From Adiantum capillus-veneris (taxonomy: Eukaryota > Streptophyta > Polypodiopsida > Polypodiales > Pteridaceae), in NCBI GenBank assembly GCA_014529385.2, contig CM043955.1:144405640-144469639 (forward strand): a DNA stretch of 64,000 nucleotides. Reading direction: 5' to 3'. A program made the translations under genes and the position numbers. Shown here one piece after another: positions 10,907 through 22,101 of the stretch; position 1 is the first letter of the stretch; every line of letters begins with the position of its first letter. Under the pieces are notes generated by a model, which was not told the origin of the DNA, ran no database searches, and saw nothing but the letters and a program-made list of their open reading frames with translations.

Positions 10907-12460
10907 GATAGAAGCTCCAATAAATTATTCTTTATCAGACCTTAGAGCAGTAGCAACACCCCAAAGTTCTCTCTTAACATTCGGATAATCTCGTTGATGA
11001 GCGTTGAGCACCTTAGCTCCGAATCTCACTGCATATCTGTGTCCTTCTGCATCATCTTGACCTATACTGTCGGGCTAGTGTCAATTGTTAAAATAACTGG
11101 ACTTTCCCATTTGTAGTCGACTTTCCTCAAGGTCGGAGCCTCAAGAAGCATCTTCTTTAATATCCTGATAGCTTGTGTGTGAACTTCTTCCCAAACAAAC
11201 CTTTTACCTTTCCTTAGCAATTGATAAGAACCTCTAAAACATGAGCAAAGTGTGGCAGCCAAATACGATAGAACACACATGCACCCAAGAATCAATGAAC
11301 TTCAGTAACCGAAGAGCATGTTTCCTTCATCTTTTGGATAGCTTCAACCTTTGCTGGACTTGGCCTTCTACCTTTAGAACTGCACATATGTCCCACAATT
11401 AATACCTCCTTAGCACCAAAAGTTGATTTTTGACTTGAAAGTGTTAAGTTAACTTCTTCAAGCCTCGACAAAATAGCATCACAGTCAGCAATATGTTGAG
11501 CAACGAACTGTGGGCACCCCCTCTGATCTTTTGCCTCAACTTTTGAGCCTTCCTCACAGCCCTTAATTGGTAGATCATCAATGGAAGGCATAGTAACATG
11601 TGGATAAAGTCCCTTAATACCTTATTCATGCCGTTCATCATATGAGCTACTGAATTAGTAGCACCCTATGGCAGAGTGCACATCCTTACCAAAACAAGAG
11701 GAGTACACATTGTAGTAAGATCCCTGCTCTCCAAAGCTAACTGGAATTGATCATATCTGGAATAAAGATCACCCATGGAGTAAATATCTCTACCTGCAAA
11801 GGTCTCAACAACGTCATCCACAATTGGGCCAGTACCCACATTGCAGATTGTTACCTTATTAACCGGTTGCATATCTTAAATGAACCTTAATGTACCATTT
11901 TTCTTCGGAACAGTAAACCATTGGTTAGAATATGGTGCACATGATGGCTCCAAAATTCTCATTTGAATCTTTTCATTAAGCAAATTGATAAGCTTTGGCA
12001 AGTGAGCTTTAGGAACTGAAATAGGACCTCAGCTCCATGGCATGTGAGGAACAATAAAAATAACCATAGGTGAAACAACACTTGGATCCACACACCCAAT
12101 CTCACTTGGCTCAAAAGCGAAAGCTTTACCATGTTTTTCGAGTATACCTTGAAAACAATTGATCTGCTCTTCATTGAGGAAACCATCTTCTCCAACCTTC
12201 AGCTGCTGCAATGTCTCCTTAGTAAATTTATGCCCTATGTTCTTTGGATTCCTAAGTATAGGTTGTCGAGAAGCTTCCTTGATCATCCCATCACTTGCTT
12301 CTGGTAGAGGTGTAGCCACTGGCCTCACTTTCTTTGCAACAGTCTTGTATTTTGTCTCTACCTGTGCTGCAGCTTCTTTACCTGAATCTTCCTCAATATG
12401 CATAAGTGATTCATATATACCTAACTCATCATACATGTCCATTGGATGGACCTTGACCAC
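10907..12460 (-). pseudogene. Gypsy-1 reverse transcriptase and RNase H region, multiply broken
   Basis: On the minus strand the pre-RT part (12460-12029) contains EEQINCFQGILEKHGKAFAF. It is followed, across frame changes, by RT motifs: FTVPKKNGTLRFI, a block with DIYSMGDLYSRYDQFQLAL near 11780, GATNSVAHMMNGMNKVL near 11630, and SIDDLPIKGC near 11580 in place of the usual Y-x-D-D box. VGHMCSSKGRRPSPAKVEAI marks the RT end near 11370. RNase H sequence continues to 10907 in several frames. At least four stops or frame changes break it. The element would need RT activity from another copy to move. Confidence 0.85.
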
Positions 12461-12900
12461 TTCACTTCCGCTTTATTGTAACCTATGTTGCCTGATATCC
12501 TCAAGCTCTGACATAGTATCTACATAAGATACCTCTTCAAAGATCCCTGAAATCACATCATCTGATTCAAGCACATCACATACTTGCAATTCACTTTGGA
12601 TACCTGAAACATATTGTCTTTCCCACTTTGGCAAATCATTAAATTTTTTGAAAGATACTGAACCTTCAGATGTTAACCCCAGAAACCCTGAAGAGAAAGC
12701 TTTTCTTTGCGAGAACTTCTCCTCACTTGTACCACCATAGTCCCGCTTTATAGTGGCACTCCAAGAAAATCCTGTGCAAACTTGTGTTCTTTAAACTACT
12801 TGCGTATCTTTGGCATTGGATGATCACGTAGACTATCCTTGTTCTTGGCATGGTCAACACATACAATCAAGAATTGAATTGCTTTCTTACCATCTCGGCT
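12461..12900 (-). other. Gypsy-1 protease-RT linker, no readable frame
   Basis: About 440 bp between the protease and pre-RT blocks. By position it is polyprotein linker, but stops occur in all minus frames and no motif can be named. Confidence 0.5.
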
Positions 12901-13392
12901 TCAAACCCTAGCATAGGCTGAGCCATCATCCAGCACCTTGGTTTCCATCCTCACAGTTGTAATGTAGGGTTTCCCCAAAATTAATGGATAAGAGGAATTC
13001 TCCTGTATAAAGAAATTTTGCTCATCACAGACATCCCCTACAGTTACCTTAACATTTTCACATGCATTATAGAGGTCGCCTAGAAGCATGTTGGTAGCTC
13101 GAATCCACCAACCATGGTCCACATAAATAGGCCATTTCCCCTTTTTGTGCAAGCTTTTTGCCATCAAATTTATCTCCAATCCATGATCTATTAGTGCTAA
13201 GACCAGTTCTTCAATGTTGCCAAGCTTCACAATAGTTTCAGTTGTTGCCCTTGCCCAATGATTCCTTGAAAAGTGACTCCTTGATATACTTTCATTATCT
13301 TCATCTTCATTAAAATGAACATGTCTTACCTTTGGTACAGTTGGGTTTGACACAACCACAAACCTGGACTCTTCTTCTTCAAGATATGTCAA
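12901..13392 (-). pseudogene. Gypsy-1 retroviral-type aspartic protease domain
   Basis: This 163-codon frame reads LALIDHGLEINLMAKSLHKKG, then LILGKPYITTVRMETKVLDDG. The first is an active-site-like D-x-G motif (DHG) followed by the hydrophobic loop. The second is the LG flap/strand motif typical at the end of gypsy proteases. The spacing of about 85 residues fits a retropepsin. DHG instead of DTG/DSG may be a family trait or decay. The frame is not joined to flanking blocks without changes. Its role in an active element is polyprotein processing. Confidence 0.8.
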
Positions 13393-13476
13393 ATCGTCTT
13401 CATAATCATCAAAAATTGCTTCAATGTGTCGAATTGTCTGGCTCTTAACTGATTCTGGGTCCTGTTCGCTTGGTAT

Positions 13477-13710
13477 CTACCGCTTTCTTTGGATAACATC
13501 AATAAACTCCTTGTGAAACTCCCATTTGGCAATTCCTAGAATGTCACCCAATGTGAGCTCCACTTTGCTATTTAGAATGCGCTCTTCAAAAAATTTCTTT
13601 AAATCTGTAGCTAATTCATGATCAGATTTAAGCTTATATGAGGCTCCCTTGGGTTTACCTTGCTTTTTATCCTTGGGTGCCTCCTCCATAACCACTTCAG
13701 GAGGAGTAGG
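13477..13710 (-). pseudogene. Gypsy-1 gag-protease linker, distal piece
   Basis: The minus-strand frame GPTPPEVVMEEAPKDKK... to FIDVIQRKR is basic and has the ILGIAKWEFHKEF box before the protease. Its upstream end is cut by Gypsy-2. The first codons of the longer open frame (METLLKGRPFN) lie in the Gypsy-2 LTR and do not belong to it. After the target duplication is removed, the frame continues from the gag tail near 32746-32862. Confidence 0.75.
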
Positions 13711-13715
13711 ACCTT

Positions 13716-14785
13716 TGTTGAAAGGACGCCCTTTCAACAACGTTTCCACAAAGATTCCATTAAGATTCCATTAAGATTCTGTAAAGATTTCACATGAAGA
13801 TGGTGATGAAGTAATGAAGATGAAGATGGATACTGCAACATGAAGATACGAGTTCATGGACGTCATCGAATATCCCGTTATTATTATTTTGAGCCATTAC
13901 GGCCACTTTTGTAATGTTTACGGGAACCTCATATTTTAAATCGGCACTTGTATTTTGGCTGTAGATGCTTGTATCATGAGTAAAGCCCACTCAGTTTCTT
14001 GTAATTAAGCTCTGTAGAAGCCTAGGGACAATTCAGGTCATTTGGCTTGACATTAGGTTTGAAGGCTTTGTATATAAGCTAAAACCTAAGGCTTTGTAAA
14101 GGACACATTACGTTATCTCAAATAATATACAGTCGTGGGTTCTGCAGTACACAGTAGTGAGCTTCACGCACACACACCGTCACGCACACTAATCACATTA
14201 CAGATATGAGAGTAGGAGCGTGTTAGCATCGAGGAGCACTCTGCGTCGACGCAAGCAATGCAAGCCGAGGACCACATCGCGAGCCCGCCTGCTACGAGCT
14301 ATATTTGGTCGTAAGTACCTCAAATGACATCCGTTCTGAATGATCGAGTAGTCATTAGAATCAGGGCGAGAAGCTCTTCGTGTTGATGTCTTTGTAGATT
14401 TGTTCCGGACACTTTGGAAATTGCTGTTTTGAGTCTATCACGACAGCGAATAGAGGTGTTACAGTTATGGTTTTCAGGGTTTAGGTGTTTGGCCATATAG
14501 GATATGTCCTTATGAGTCTTGCCCTCCAATTTCGAGTCATTCCGATATGATTTGAGACTGTTTCGAGCTTGTAGTGTTTTGTAGGATGCGTTGTTTGTTT
14601 CTTTGCTTTATGGTAGTGTTGTGGTAGGATTAGTGACTGTAGAGTGTTGTTCGTGTCTAGCTCAGGGTTGAAAATCCAGAGATTGCCTCCATGCCCTATT
14701 CGGGTCAGCTACGTCCTCGGATTGACAGTTTGTTGGTCTGTGTTCTCGCTGTGCTCCATCGTCCATCGCGACGTACTCGCTAACA
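13716..14785 (+). repeat. 5' LTR of Gypsy-2
   Basis: A 1070-bp LTR with TG...CA ends, next to the primer-binding site. A TATATAAG box lies at 14071-14078. The half-site GAGTCTATCACGACAG near 14431 resembles one arm of the palindrome array in the leader. Confidence 0.95.
14071..14078 (+). promoter_or_regulatory. Putative TATA box of the Gypsy-2 5' LTR
   Basis: TATATAAG lies in the middle of the LTR. It is conserved in the other LTR at 32024-32031, which is where a U3/R promoter would be expected. No transcript evidence is available. Confidence 0.5.
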
Positions 14786-14803
14786 TTGGTGCCGCTTTCG
14801 GGG
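14786..14803 (+). other. Primer-binding site of Gypsy-2
   Basis: TTGGTGCCGCTTTCGGGG follows directly on the LTR end. It has the TGG...CC form of a tRNA 3'-end complement; the tRNA species cannot be named with certainty. A weaker version follows the degenerate LTR at 38549. Confidence 0.7.
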
Positions 14804-17513
14804 ACGAAGCGCCTAAACTAGCATAGACCGCATCACTCTTGTTTGATAGTATAGCGTTTCTCTAGAGTTTTCTAGAGTGTTGTCACCATTTGCCTTCTTA
14901 GTGGGAAGTCAGAGAGCGGATCTCTTGACTGAGGGATAGCCAGGGAGCCTGCGTCTCGCTGAGGTGGTCCACCATGAGGTTGAGGTATGGTTATATTATT
15001 TTGTTGTGTGTTTAGATTAGGTTTTATGGTTTGTGTGTTTGGTTGTGACTTATGGTTGTGAAGAACTTGAAAGAGAAAAAAAAAACGCAAAGAAAACGCA
15101 AAAGGTAAGTAGGAGGCTGTTTGCTTGCCAGAAAGCAAAAACAACCATTCAACCATCCAAAGTAGGACTTTAGGTAGTGTAGGACATCTGATGTTGATCT
15201 AGAGCAATTTTGACATGAAAATGTGCTTGAAAACACAAAAGACAGAATTGTGCTGATTATGGTAAAAGTGCTCTAAAATGGTCGTTTGAAAGCCGATTTG
15301 AGTGCTTGTTTTTGCATTGGAGACCTTAAGGTAAGGGGCAATCATAGATTTGGTCCAATCCAAATAACAAAAAAAAAACTCCAAAAAACAAAAAAAAAAC
15401 CCTCTAAAAAATCCAAAAAACAAAAATCTGAAACCGAATCTTCAATTTTCAAAAAAATTTGACCTCAAGACCTTGTATGTGAAATTTCAAAGCATTTGCA
15501 TCAGTGCTTGTGCATCTAAGTGGGAGTTTGCTTTTTCTGAGTGTAAGGAAGTGAACTGTGAAATGCTTGAATCCAAAGGAAAAGAAGTCCAAATTGAATG
15601 AAACTTTGGGGATAGGCTTCTAAGGGCATTGGGAACCAAACTGTCCAAAAACAGAGAAAAAAATCACTTCCCAGTGGCTCTCTGCTCAGTCTATCGCGAT
15701 AGACTGGTGAATTGAAGATAGACTCACAATCAGGCAAAACCTCTCATACCACATGTAAAACACATCAATACAAGGCTGCTCCCAAAAACTGAGTGTACTT
15801 GGACACCTGCTTGACCACTAAACCTCAAGTCTGGTGTTTTGAGTTAGACTTCAGAGAAAAATTGGATAAAGGGACTTGACCAAATTTCCAAACCTTATGA
15901 AACTTGGTATACATGATCTACAGAGGGTAGGGAACACATCTGTGAAGAGAAAATTTGAAAAAAGTGTCATTTTGACATACTTGGTGAGTCTATCGCGATA
16001 GACTAAGAACCAAGTGATAGAAACTGATTTTTTCAAAAACCTCTGTGGCATAGCTTGGAAAGGTGCTATCAAGGACACATAAAAATTTTGAAGTCATTTG
16101 GACATCAGAAAGTGGGTCTAAGACCATTTGAGAGGATTCAGCTTGTAGAAAACACCAGATCTGGTCTAACTGACAAAGTAAAAGTCCAAACCACTTGAAA
16201 ATTGGTAGGAGGACTAAGGAGAGGTGTTGGAACACAGTGGTATAGTCAAAGTTCAAGTTTGACCTATAAAAGGGGTACTTGTTGAGTCTATCACGATAGA
16301 CTCAAAGCAAAGCCAAAGAAATTGAAATTTTCAAAACCCTCTGGAGCATAGCTTGTTTAGCCTCTCAGGAGGTTACACACAAAATTTGGTGGATTTTGGA
16401 CATTGGGAAGTCATCCTAAGTCTATTTTCTAATGATCAGATAGACTCAGAATTCTAGAGTTGGAGTTAGAGACCTAAGAAAAACTCCAAAACAAGTGAAA
16501 ATTGGTGAGCAAGGTGTACAGGGCATAGGGAACACATTGGTGAAGAGAAATCTGGAAAATTTTCAAAATTGAAGAATCTACTGAGTCTATCGCGATAGAC
16601 TAGGGTTTTTTCACAAAAATTGAAAATTTTGAAAATTAAGCTTAGGGCCTTGTTCTACATGTTGTTGTGTGCCTATGGTTAAAATTTGAGTAAATTTGGA
16701 GTATTGTAAGTGCATCTAAGAGGATTACTTCATAAGATCAGAAAAGAAACTGTTGTTTGATGCAAGTTACAAAGGAAAAGTATTCCAAATTGGTTGAAAC
16801 TTGGTGAGTAGTATCTCAAGAGAAGGGGGAACTCAAATCTGTAAAAACAGTTGAAAAACTGTATCCCAGTAACACTCTGGTGAGTCTATCGTGATAGACT
16901 CAAAAATTCATTGTAGAAAAATTCAAAATTCAAATCTGACTTCATATTTGGGTTCAAAAGGCCCATTATACCCTGTACACAAAGTTTGAGTGCATTTGGA
17001 CATCTGCAAGGGGTACTTGGTGAGTCTATCGCGATAGACAACTGAGGAAAAAATTTTGAGAAATTTTTTGAAACCAAGTATACCACTGGGTTTATCATTG
17101 CCTAAGGAGTGCACACACCAATTTTGGGCTCAAACTGACCACTTGCAAAAACATCAGATAGAGAAACTTCCCAAATTACATCTCACTGTTTTGGTCATAA
17201 CTTTCACATACGGACTCCGATTCCAAAACCTTTTTTTATCAAAACGTAGCTTGAGAGCAGCACTACAGATCTTAGAGTAAATTGACCAAAATGGTTTCCT
17301 ATGACATAAAATTTGGTCAATTTTGAAAAAAACGTTGTTTAAGGCCTCAAAATGCATCCGGAAGTCAAGGGTGTCTAAAACCTACAATTTGAGAGAATTG
17401 TGAGAAAACGCTCACGGTTTTGGACATAGTTTTGGATTTTCCTTGACCAAAACACTTGAACACACTGAGAGAGGTATTACTACAGCAAGCTAGATCTATT
17501 AAGCCTAGAAGTC
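14804..17513 (+). other. Gypsy-2 untranslated leader (2.7 kb)
   Basis: A long leader between primer-binding site and gag start with no coding frame. Its second half is a degenerate tandem array with a unit of about 299 bp that carries the palindromes described separately. Short A-runs occur near 15370-15420. A leader this long is unusual but occurs in some large gypsy elements. Confidence 0.75.
15688..17040 (+). repeat. Tandem array (unit about 299 bp) with six 18-bp palindromes
   Basis: The perfect palindrome AGTCTATCGCGATAGACT is at 15688-15705, 15987-16004 and 16584-16601. Versions with one central CpG transition are at 16285-16302 (TCACGA) and 16883-16900 (TCGTGA), and one with a changed last base at 17023-17040. 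Spacings are 299, 298, 299, 299 and 140. The DNA between the cores is only loosely similar from unit to unit (shared words include TTTGGACAT, AAAACCTCT and CATAGCTT). The core is thus much better kept than its surroundings. This fits a functional site, for example a dimeric protein-binding site or an RNA dimerisation site, but function is inference. Confidence 0.9.
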
Positions 17514-18470
17514 ATGTCTACATCAGACTCCGACTTAGACTCAGCTTATACAAGAACATGGATTGCAGGGATAGATGAGCACCAGCCCAGAATAGATCTT
17601 CCAAACCTACAGTACATAAAGACCAATTTTGTGGAGAGAGTTTGGACGTATAACCATGAAAGTGAAAGACTATATAGTTATATTAATGGAAATCAATTCA
17701 ACCTTTACATTTGCTTAGAGCCATACCCAGATGAGCTGACAGAGTACAAGCTCTTATATGTCTATACATACGAGGTCGACCAACAATGGATATCTTTATT
17801 TGTTGACAAGTATGGACGAGAATATAGAGCTATAGAAAGCACAAATCCGCGAACCAAATTAGAGATGAGTGGATATTTGGTCAATGAAGGCCCTCAGATA
17901 CATCCACCAAACACAGGAACCTCTAAGAGAATTCCAAAGAGGGGACCACCACCTGGATTTCCCCCTAGAGCGATAACGAGAGATGAAACGATACCAGAGA
18001 GGAATATGGTTCCATACTTTGCACCCCAAAGTATAAGACCATCTCAGCTAAGAAAATGGGTAAATAGAAAGTACAATGGCATAGGAGACCCATACGCCCA
18101 TGTCTCCGCTTTCAAGCAAGTCCTACGAGCAGAACGAGTAGAGGACTTCCACATGCAGTATGAGGGTTTTGGACTTACATTGGAGGACAATGCACAAGCA
18201 TGGTTTGAACTATTGAACCGGAGAGAGTTCACAACCATTGAGAAAATGTTGGATGAATTTGTTCAAGAATTCACCAAGAGGGGCATAAAACATAACACCC
18301 TTCCTAAGATTCAGGAATTTAAACAAGGCGAAACAGAAACATTGCGATATGCAATATTGCGTTTCAAGCAATGTGTTGCTAGATGTCCTACCCAAGAGTT
18401 ACCCACGATAGAACGTCAGATCCTATGCTTCATCAGAGGGCTTAGGAATGAGAATCTCCAAAAGGACCTA
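17514..18470 (+). CDS. Gypsy-2 gag, N-terminal part (319 codons before the Copia-B insertion)
   Basis: The start ATG at 17514 opens a frame of 319 codons up to the Copia-B target duplication. A Pro-rich segment near residues 140-160 (KRGPPPGFPP) precedes the retrotransposon gag domain. That domain is marked by GDPYAHVSAFKQVLRAE, DNAQAWFELL, FVQEFTKRG and QGETETLRYAILRFKQCV. The frame beyond 18470 belongs to the Copia-B LTR. After removal of Copia-B and one ACCTA copy, the frame runs on in phase into TLEEVTKAAVDLVDN at 23948, so the insertion alone broke this part. Gag would form the virus-like particle in the cytoplasm. Confidence 0.88.
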
Positions 18471-18662
18471 TGTTGGGGTATAAAGCCCAATGTGGTCGCC
18501 CAGGTAAGTGGGCGGGCCCCCAGGTATGTACACATATTCTTTTGTGAAAACCTAATAAGAACTCACTATGCTCTACACATTACAGTAGAGCGAGTTCACC
18601 ATATCGCCGTGCTCTTCTTCTCGCACTCTCTCTCGCGTCGCACTTCCGCTCGTTCTCCTTCA
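18471..18662 (+). repeat. 5' LTR of Copia-B
   Basis: A 192-bp LTR followed, two bases later, by the primer-binding site. It is preceded by ACCTA, the target duplication. Confidence 0.95.
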
Positions 18663-18664
18663 AC

Positions 18665-18676
18665 TGGTATCAGAGC
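18665..18676 (+). other. Primer-binding site of Copia-B
   Basis: TGGTATCAGAGC is a perfect match to the initiator-Met tRNA complement used by plant copia elements, and is identical to that of Copia-A2. Confidence 0.9.
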
Positions 18677-19705
18677 TCAGATCGAGGCTCGGGGCAGCAC
18701 TGCAGGAGGCTAGAGTCACTAACTCAGATTGCAGTGAAATTCGACAGGCGAAGACACGACCCCAAATCTCGGCCACCGTTCGGCTTCGACAAAGGTCTGC
18801 GTAGGCCATTTTCGACTACGTGGTCTCGACGGGTGCAGATCCGACTCTGCAAATTTGGGGTTTTCGGCCTACGACTGCAGGTGCTGAGGATATCGACACT
18901 CTCAGAGTGTTGATTTGTGGTTGTCTACACATCGAAGGACGGCTCACAGTTCTTGGAGGCGTGTCACATATGACACGGGCGCATCTACACACAGACTGTA
19001 GGCGACATCCACTAGTTCATCAGGTAGCTTGTGTTTGTTGCTTGATATTCCAGATTTCATCCTGACATTGCAGGTACTTCCACATGGGATGTATTGTCAG
19101 AGATGATGTATGTTTGTTGAGGGTTTGCTGGCTGTGAGTCACGCAGCAAACAACCGCCACAACGGTTACAACATACAGTGGGAAATTTGTGGATGTATGA
19201 CTTTGTGGGAAGTCTATGTACTGTCAAATTTACTGCAGCCTTTGTTGAGGGTCGAGTGAGGTTTTATTGAGCTGGGGGATTCTCGAATGTTGAGATCCTT
19301 TCGGTGATACAGGTCTTGGAGCGATCCCTCGAGCACCCTTAGATAGGCAGCTAGGATGTATTGACTGTGAGTTAGACAGTTGGGATTGCATCTTTGCTTT
19401 ACTGTCGTTGAGGCATTGTCGCACTCTATGCTTATAGGGCAGTGATAGGACAGTGAGAGACAGTACAGGTGCAGGACAGGTTTACCCGCAGCTTACAGTG
19501 TCAGAGAGACAATGTTTTTTGAGCTGTTTTCTGGTCTGTTTTTAGTACACCAGAGCCATTTTACAAAGGAGACTCTGCCAAAATTTCTGCAGAATCTGAA
19601 GCTTTCTTGGTTCATTTGACAGGTTGATATTGGTTCAGAGGTCAGTTTACAGGGGAAACTCTGCCGAATTTTTCCCAGAAAAGTAAACTACTGTGAAGCG
19701 TAGCT
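18677..19705 (+). other. Copia-B leader
   Basis: About 1 kb of untranslated leader before the gag ATG. Short frames here have no recognisable product. It contains the block at 19236-19340 that is shared with the leader of TR-GAG-1. Confidence 0.75.
19236..19340 (+). repeat. Leader block shared with TR-GAG-1 (sense orientation)
   Basis: This stretch aligns with the reverse complement of 43139-43238. The shared core includes TTTATTGAGCTGGGGGATTC and GAGATCCTTTCGGTGATA with few mismatches. In both elements it lies in sense orientation in the leader upstream of gag. The elements are otherwise unrelated (copia versus gag-protease-only). Confidence 0.85.
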
Positions 19706-20752
19706 ATGGATGGATCACAGGACACTGCTCTTTACAATATCAAGAAGCTGGATGGAACCAATTTCCCATTGTGGAAGAAGCAGATTTGGCACGTGTTGGT
19801 ACCAAAGAAGCAGATAAAACCTATAAAGCTCAAGGGGATAAAACCAGAAGATATGGACGAAGATGAATGGAGCGAAATGGATGAATTGGCACTTTCTACC
19901 ATTATGCTGACTTTGGAAGAAAGCATTTACTTCAATGTAGCAGACGAGATGTCGGCTTATCAAGCATGGTTAAAGCTGAGTGATCTTTATGAGAAGCAGA
20001 GTGCAGCTTCACAAGTATACTGGCTTAAGAAGCTTGTTGACTTGAAGATGAAAGAAGGGACACCTATGTCCAATCATCTGAATGAATTAAACACAATCTA
20101 TAGTCAGTTGTCAACTCAAGGTGTCAAGTTTGATGAACCTGTTAGAGCTATGTTCCTGTTGATCACATTGCCGGAAAGTTGGGACACTTTTCGCACAGCT
20201 TTGAGTAATTCTTCACCTCCAGATGGTTTGAACATAGCAGGTGTAGAAGGAAGTCTGCTTACTGAAGAAACCAATAGAAAGACAATGGACAAAGGCAAAG
20301 GAACAGCCTTAGTTGTTAGGGGAAGGACCAAAGAAAAGTACAAAGGTGGAAAGAGGAATCAGTCTCGTAGCAAGTCCCGCAGTGCTAAAGGCAAGAGTGA
20401 CATAGAATGCTACCATTGTGGAAAGAAGGGTCACATGAAAAGAGACTGCAGAGAATGGAAAGCAGAAAAAGGCAAAGAGAAAGCTGAAGACCATGGTGAG
20501 AAGAACAAGTACTCAGTGAATATTCAAGAAATAAATGTGACAAACATTGTTGCAGAGGATGACAGTCTAGTGTCAGGAGACATCTACTTCTTGAAGAATA
20601 CAATGGACTCAGCTCTTCTTACAGCATCTGATGGAAATGCACTGAGTGACTGGATTATAGACTCAGGGGCATCACTTCATGTGTCTCCAGACAAGGAGTG
20701 GTTTACTTCTTATGTGACCACTAAAGATCATGTTCGGCTAGGCAATGGGTAG
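19706..20752 (+). pseudogene. Copia-B gag and start of protease (348 codons to a premature TAG)
   Basis: The ATG at 19706 opens a copia gag: LDGTNFPLWKKQIWHVL (UBN2-type start), YQAWLKLSDLYEK and LNELNTIYSQL. A CCHC knuckle CYHCGKKGHMKRDC lies at about residues 235-248. The protease active site WIIDSGASLHVSP is near residue 319. A TAG at 20750-20752 ends the frame just after VRLGNG. The same frame then continues at 20753, so a single codon change splits gag-protease from pol. It would encode capsid, nucleocapsid and protease. Confidence 0.9.
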
Positions 20753-21367
20753 ACATGTGAGATCTTAGGTGTTGGAGATGTTCAATTGAAGTTTCAGAAT
20801 GGCTCTTCTTTCACGCTGAAGAATGTGAGACATGTTCCCGCAATTACAAAGAGCTTGATCAGCACATGTTTACTTGATGATGCTGGCTACGTCACCACTT
20901 TTGGACAAATCATGTGGAAGATATCCAAGGGTTCTATGACAGTAGCACATGGAGTAAAGTCTGGAGGACTTTACATGATTTATGTATCAAATGTCTCTAA
21001 AAATGTAATCAATGTAACCGAGCAGCCGAACGTTTCTTTGTGGCATAGCCGGTTAGGACATATGTCCAAGAAGGGAATGGAAATCTTGTCTCGTTCTGGT
21101 TATTTTCCTGGCTTTTCATTTAATGATTTTGAATTCTGTGAACATTGTCTGTATGGTAAGCAAACACAGCAGCCACATAAGCATAGAAGCAGTAGAAGAG
21201 ATACACAGTTGGCACTTGTTCATAGTGATTTGTGTGGACCTATGCCTAACCTATCTCTAGGGGGAGCTTCTTACTGTATGACATTTATAGATGATTACTC
21301 GACGAAAGTATGGGTTTACTTTCTCAAGCACAAGGATGAAGCGTTTAGTTGTTCAAAAATTTTGTGA
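20753..21367 (+). pseudogene. Copia-B protease end and integrase N-terminal part
   Basis: In the same frame as gag this block has FTLKNVRHVPAITKSLIS (end of protease). It then has the HHCC zinc domain (LWHSRLGHMSKKGMEIL...FCEHCLYGKQ) and the first catalytic Asp of integrase (LVHSDLCGPM). The frame is lost around 21345-21365, where a small indel shifts it into the next block. Confidence 0.88.
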
Positions 21368-22077
21368 CACTTGTGGAGAATCAGAGTGGCAAGAAGCTGA
21401 AATGCTTACGCACTGACAATGGTGGAGAGTATGTTTCAAAGGCCTTTCAGGACTTTTGTGAGTCAAAAGGTATAAAACGTGAACTTACTGCTCCTTACAA
21501 TCCTCCTCAAAATGGTGTTGATGAGAGGATGAATAGGACCATACAAGAGAAGGTCAGAAGTATGTTGTCTAATGCACAGCTGCCAAATGGGTTTTGGGCT
21601 GAAGCTGTATCAACAGCTGTTCATCTTGTAAATAGATCTCCTAGCAAGGTTTTGCAGAAGGATTCAGTGCCAGAGATGGTATGGTCAGGTAAAATGCCCT
21701 CATACAAGCATCTCAGAGTCTTTGGCTGTGAGGCATATACTCACGTTCCAAAGGAATTTAGGAACAAACTTGAGCCAAAGCGTAGAAAGTGCATCTTTCT
21801 AGGCTATGGTAATTCTGGTGAGATGGGGTACAGACTTTGGGATCCCGAATCCAGAAAGGTTGTCTGCAGCAATGATGTTCACTTTAATGAATCCAAATAT
21901 CATTCTAAACCAGAGAGGGTTGAGGAGATTAGAAGAGTTGTCTTCCAAGAAGATGGACCTGCACGTGCAAGACATAATGTCAGGGCTCAAGAGGAGCAAG
22001 GACAGGATAGAGTGGAACCACAGGTTGTGGCTGAGCCTGAGCCACCTATTGTGCGTAGATCTGGACGTGTCACGTGA
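21349..22077 (+). pseudogene. Copia-B integrase core and C-terminal part
   Basis: Continues the integrase in the next frame. It has the second catalytic Asp in LRTDNGGEYVS, the catalytic Glu region NPPQNGVDERMNRTIQ, then LRVFGCEAYTHVPKE and IFLGYGNSGEMGYRLWDPE, the typical copia integrase end. A TGA at 22075-22077 interrupts the frame after RRSGRVT; reading resumes in the same frame. Confidence 0.88.
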
Positions 22078-22101
22078 CCTCCTGATAGGTTTGTTCCATC
22101 T

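Noticed and set aside
15688-17040. CRISPR array
   Set aside because: The repeats are palindromes 299 bp apart within a degenerate tandem unit in a plant retrotransposon leader; spacer lengths and context do not fit.
15024-17357. Many 60-90-codon frames in the Gypsy-2 leader
   Set aside because: They follow the AT-rich tandem array, have no start context or motif, and differ from unit to unit.
18471-18713. C-terminal extension of the Gypsy-2 gag frame beyond 18470
   Set aside because: This part is the Copia-B LTR and leader; the gag frame continues at 23939 instead.
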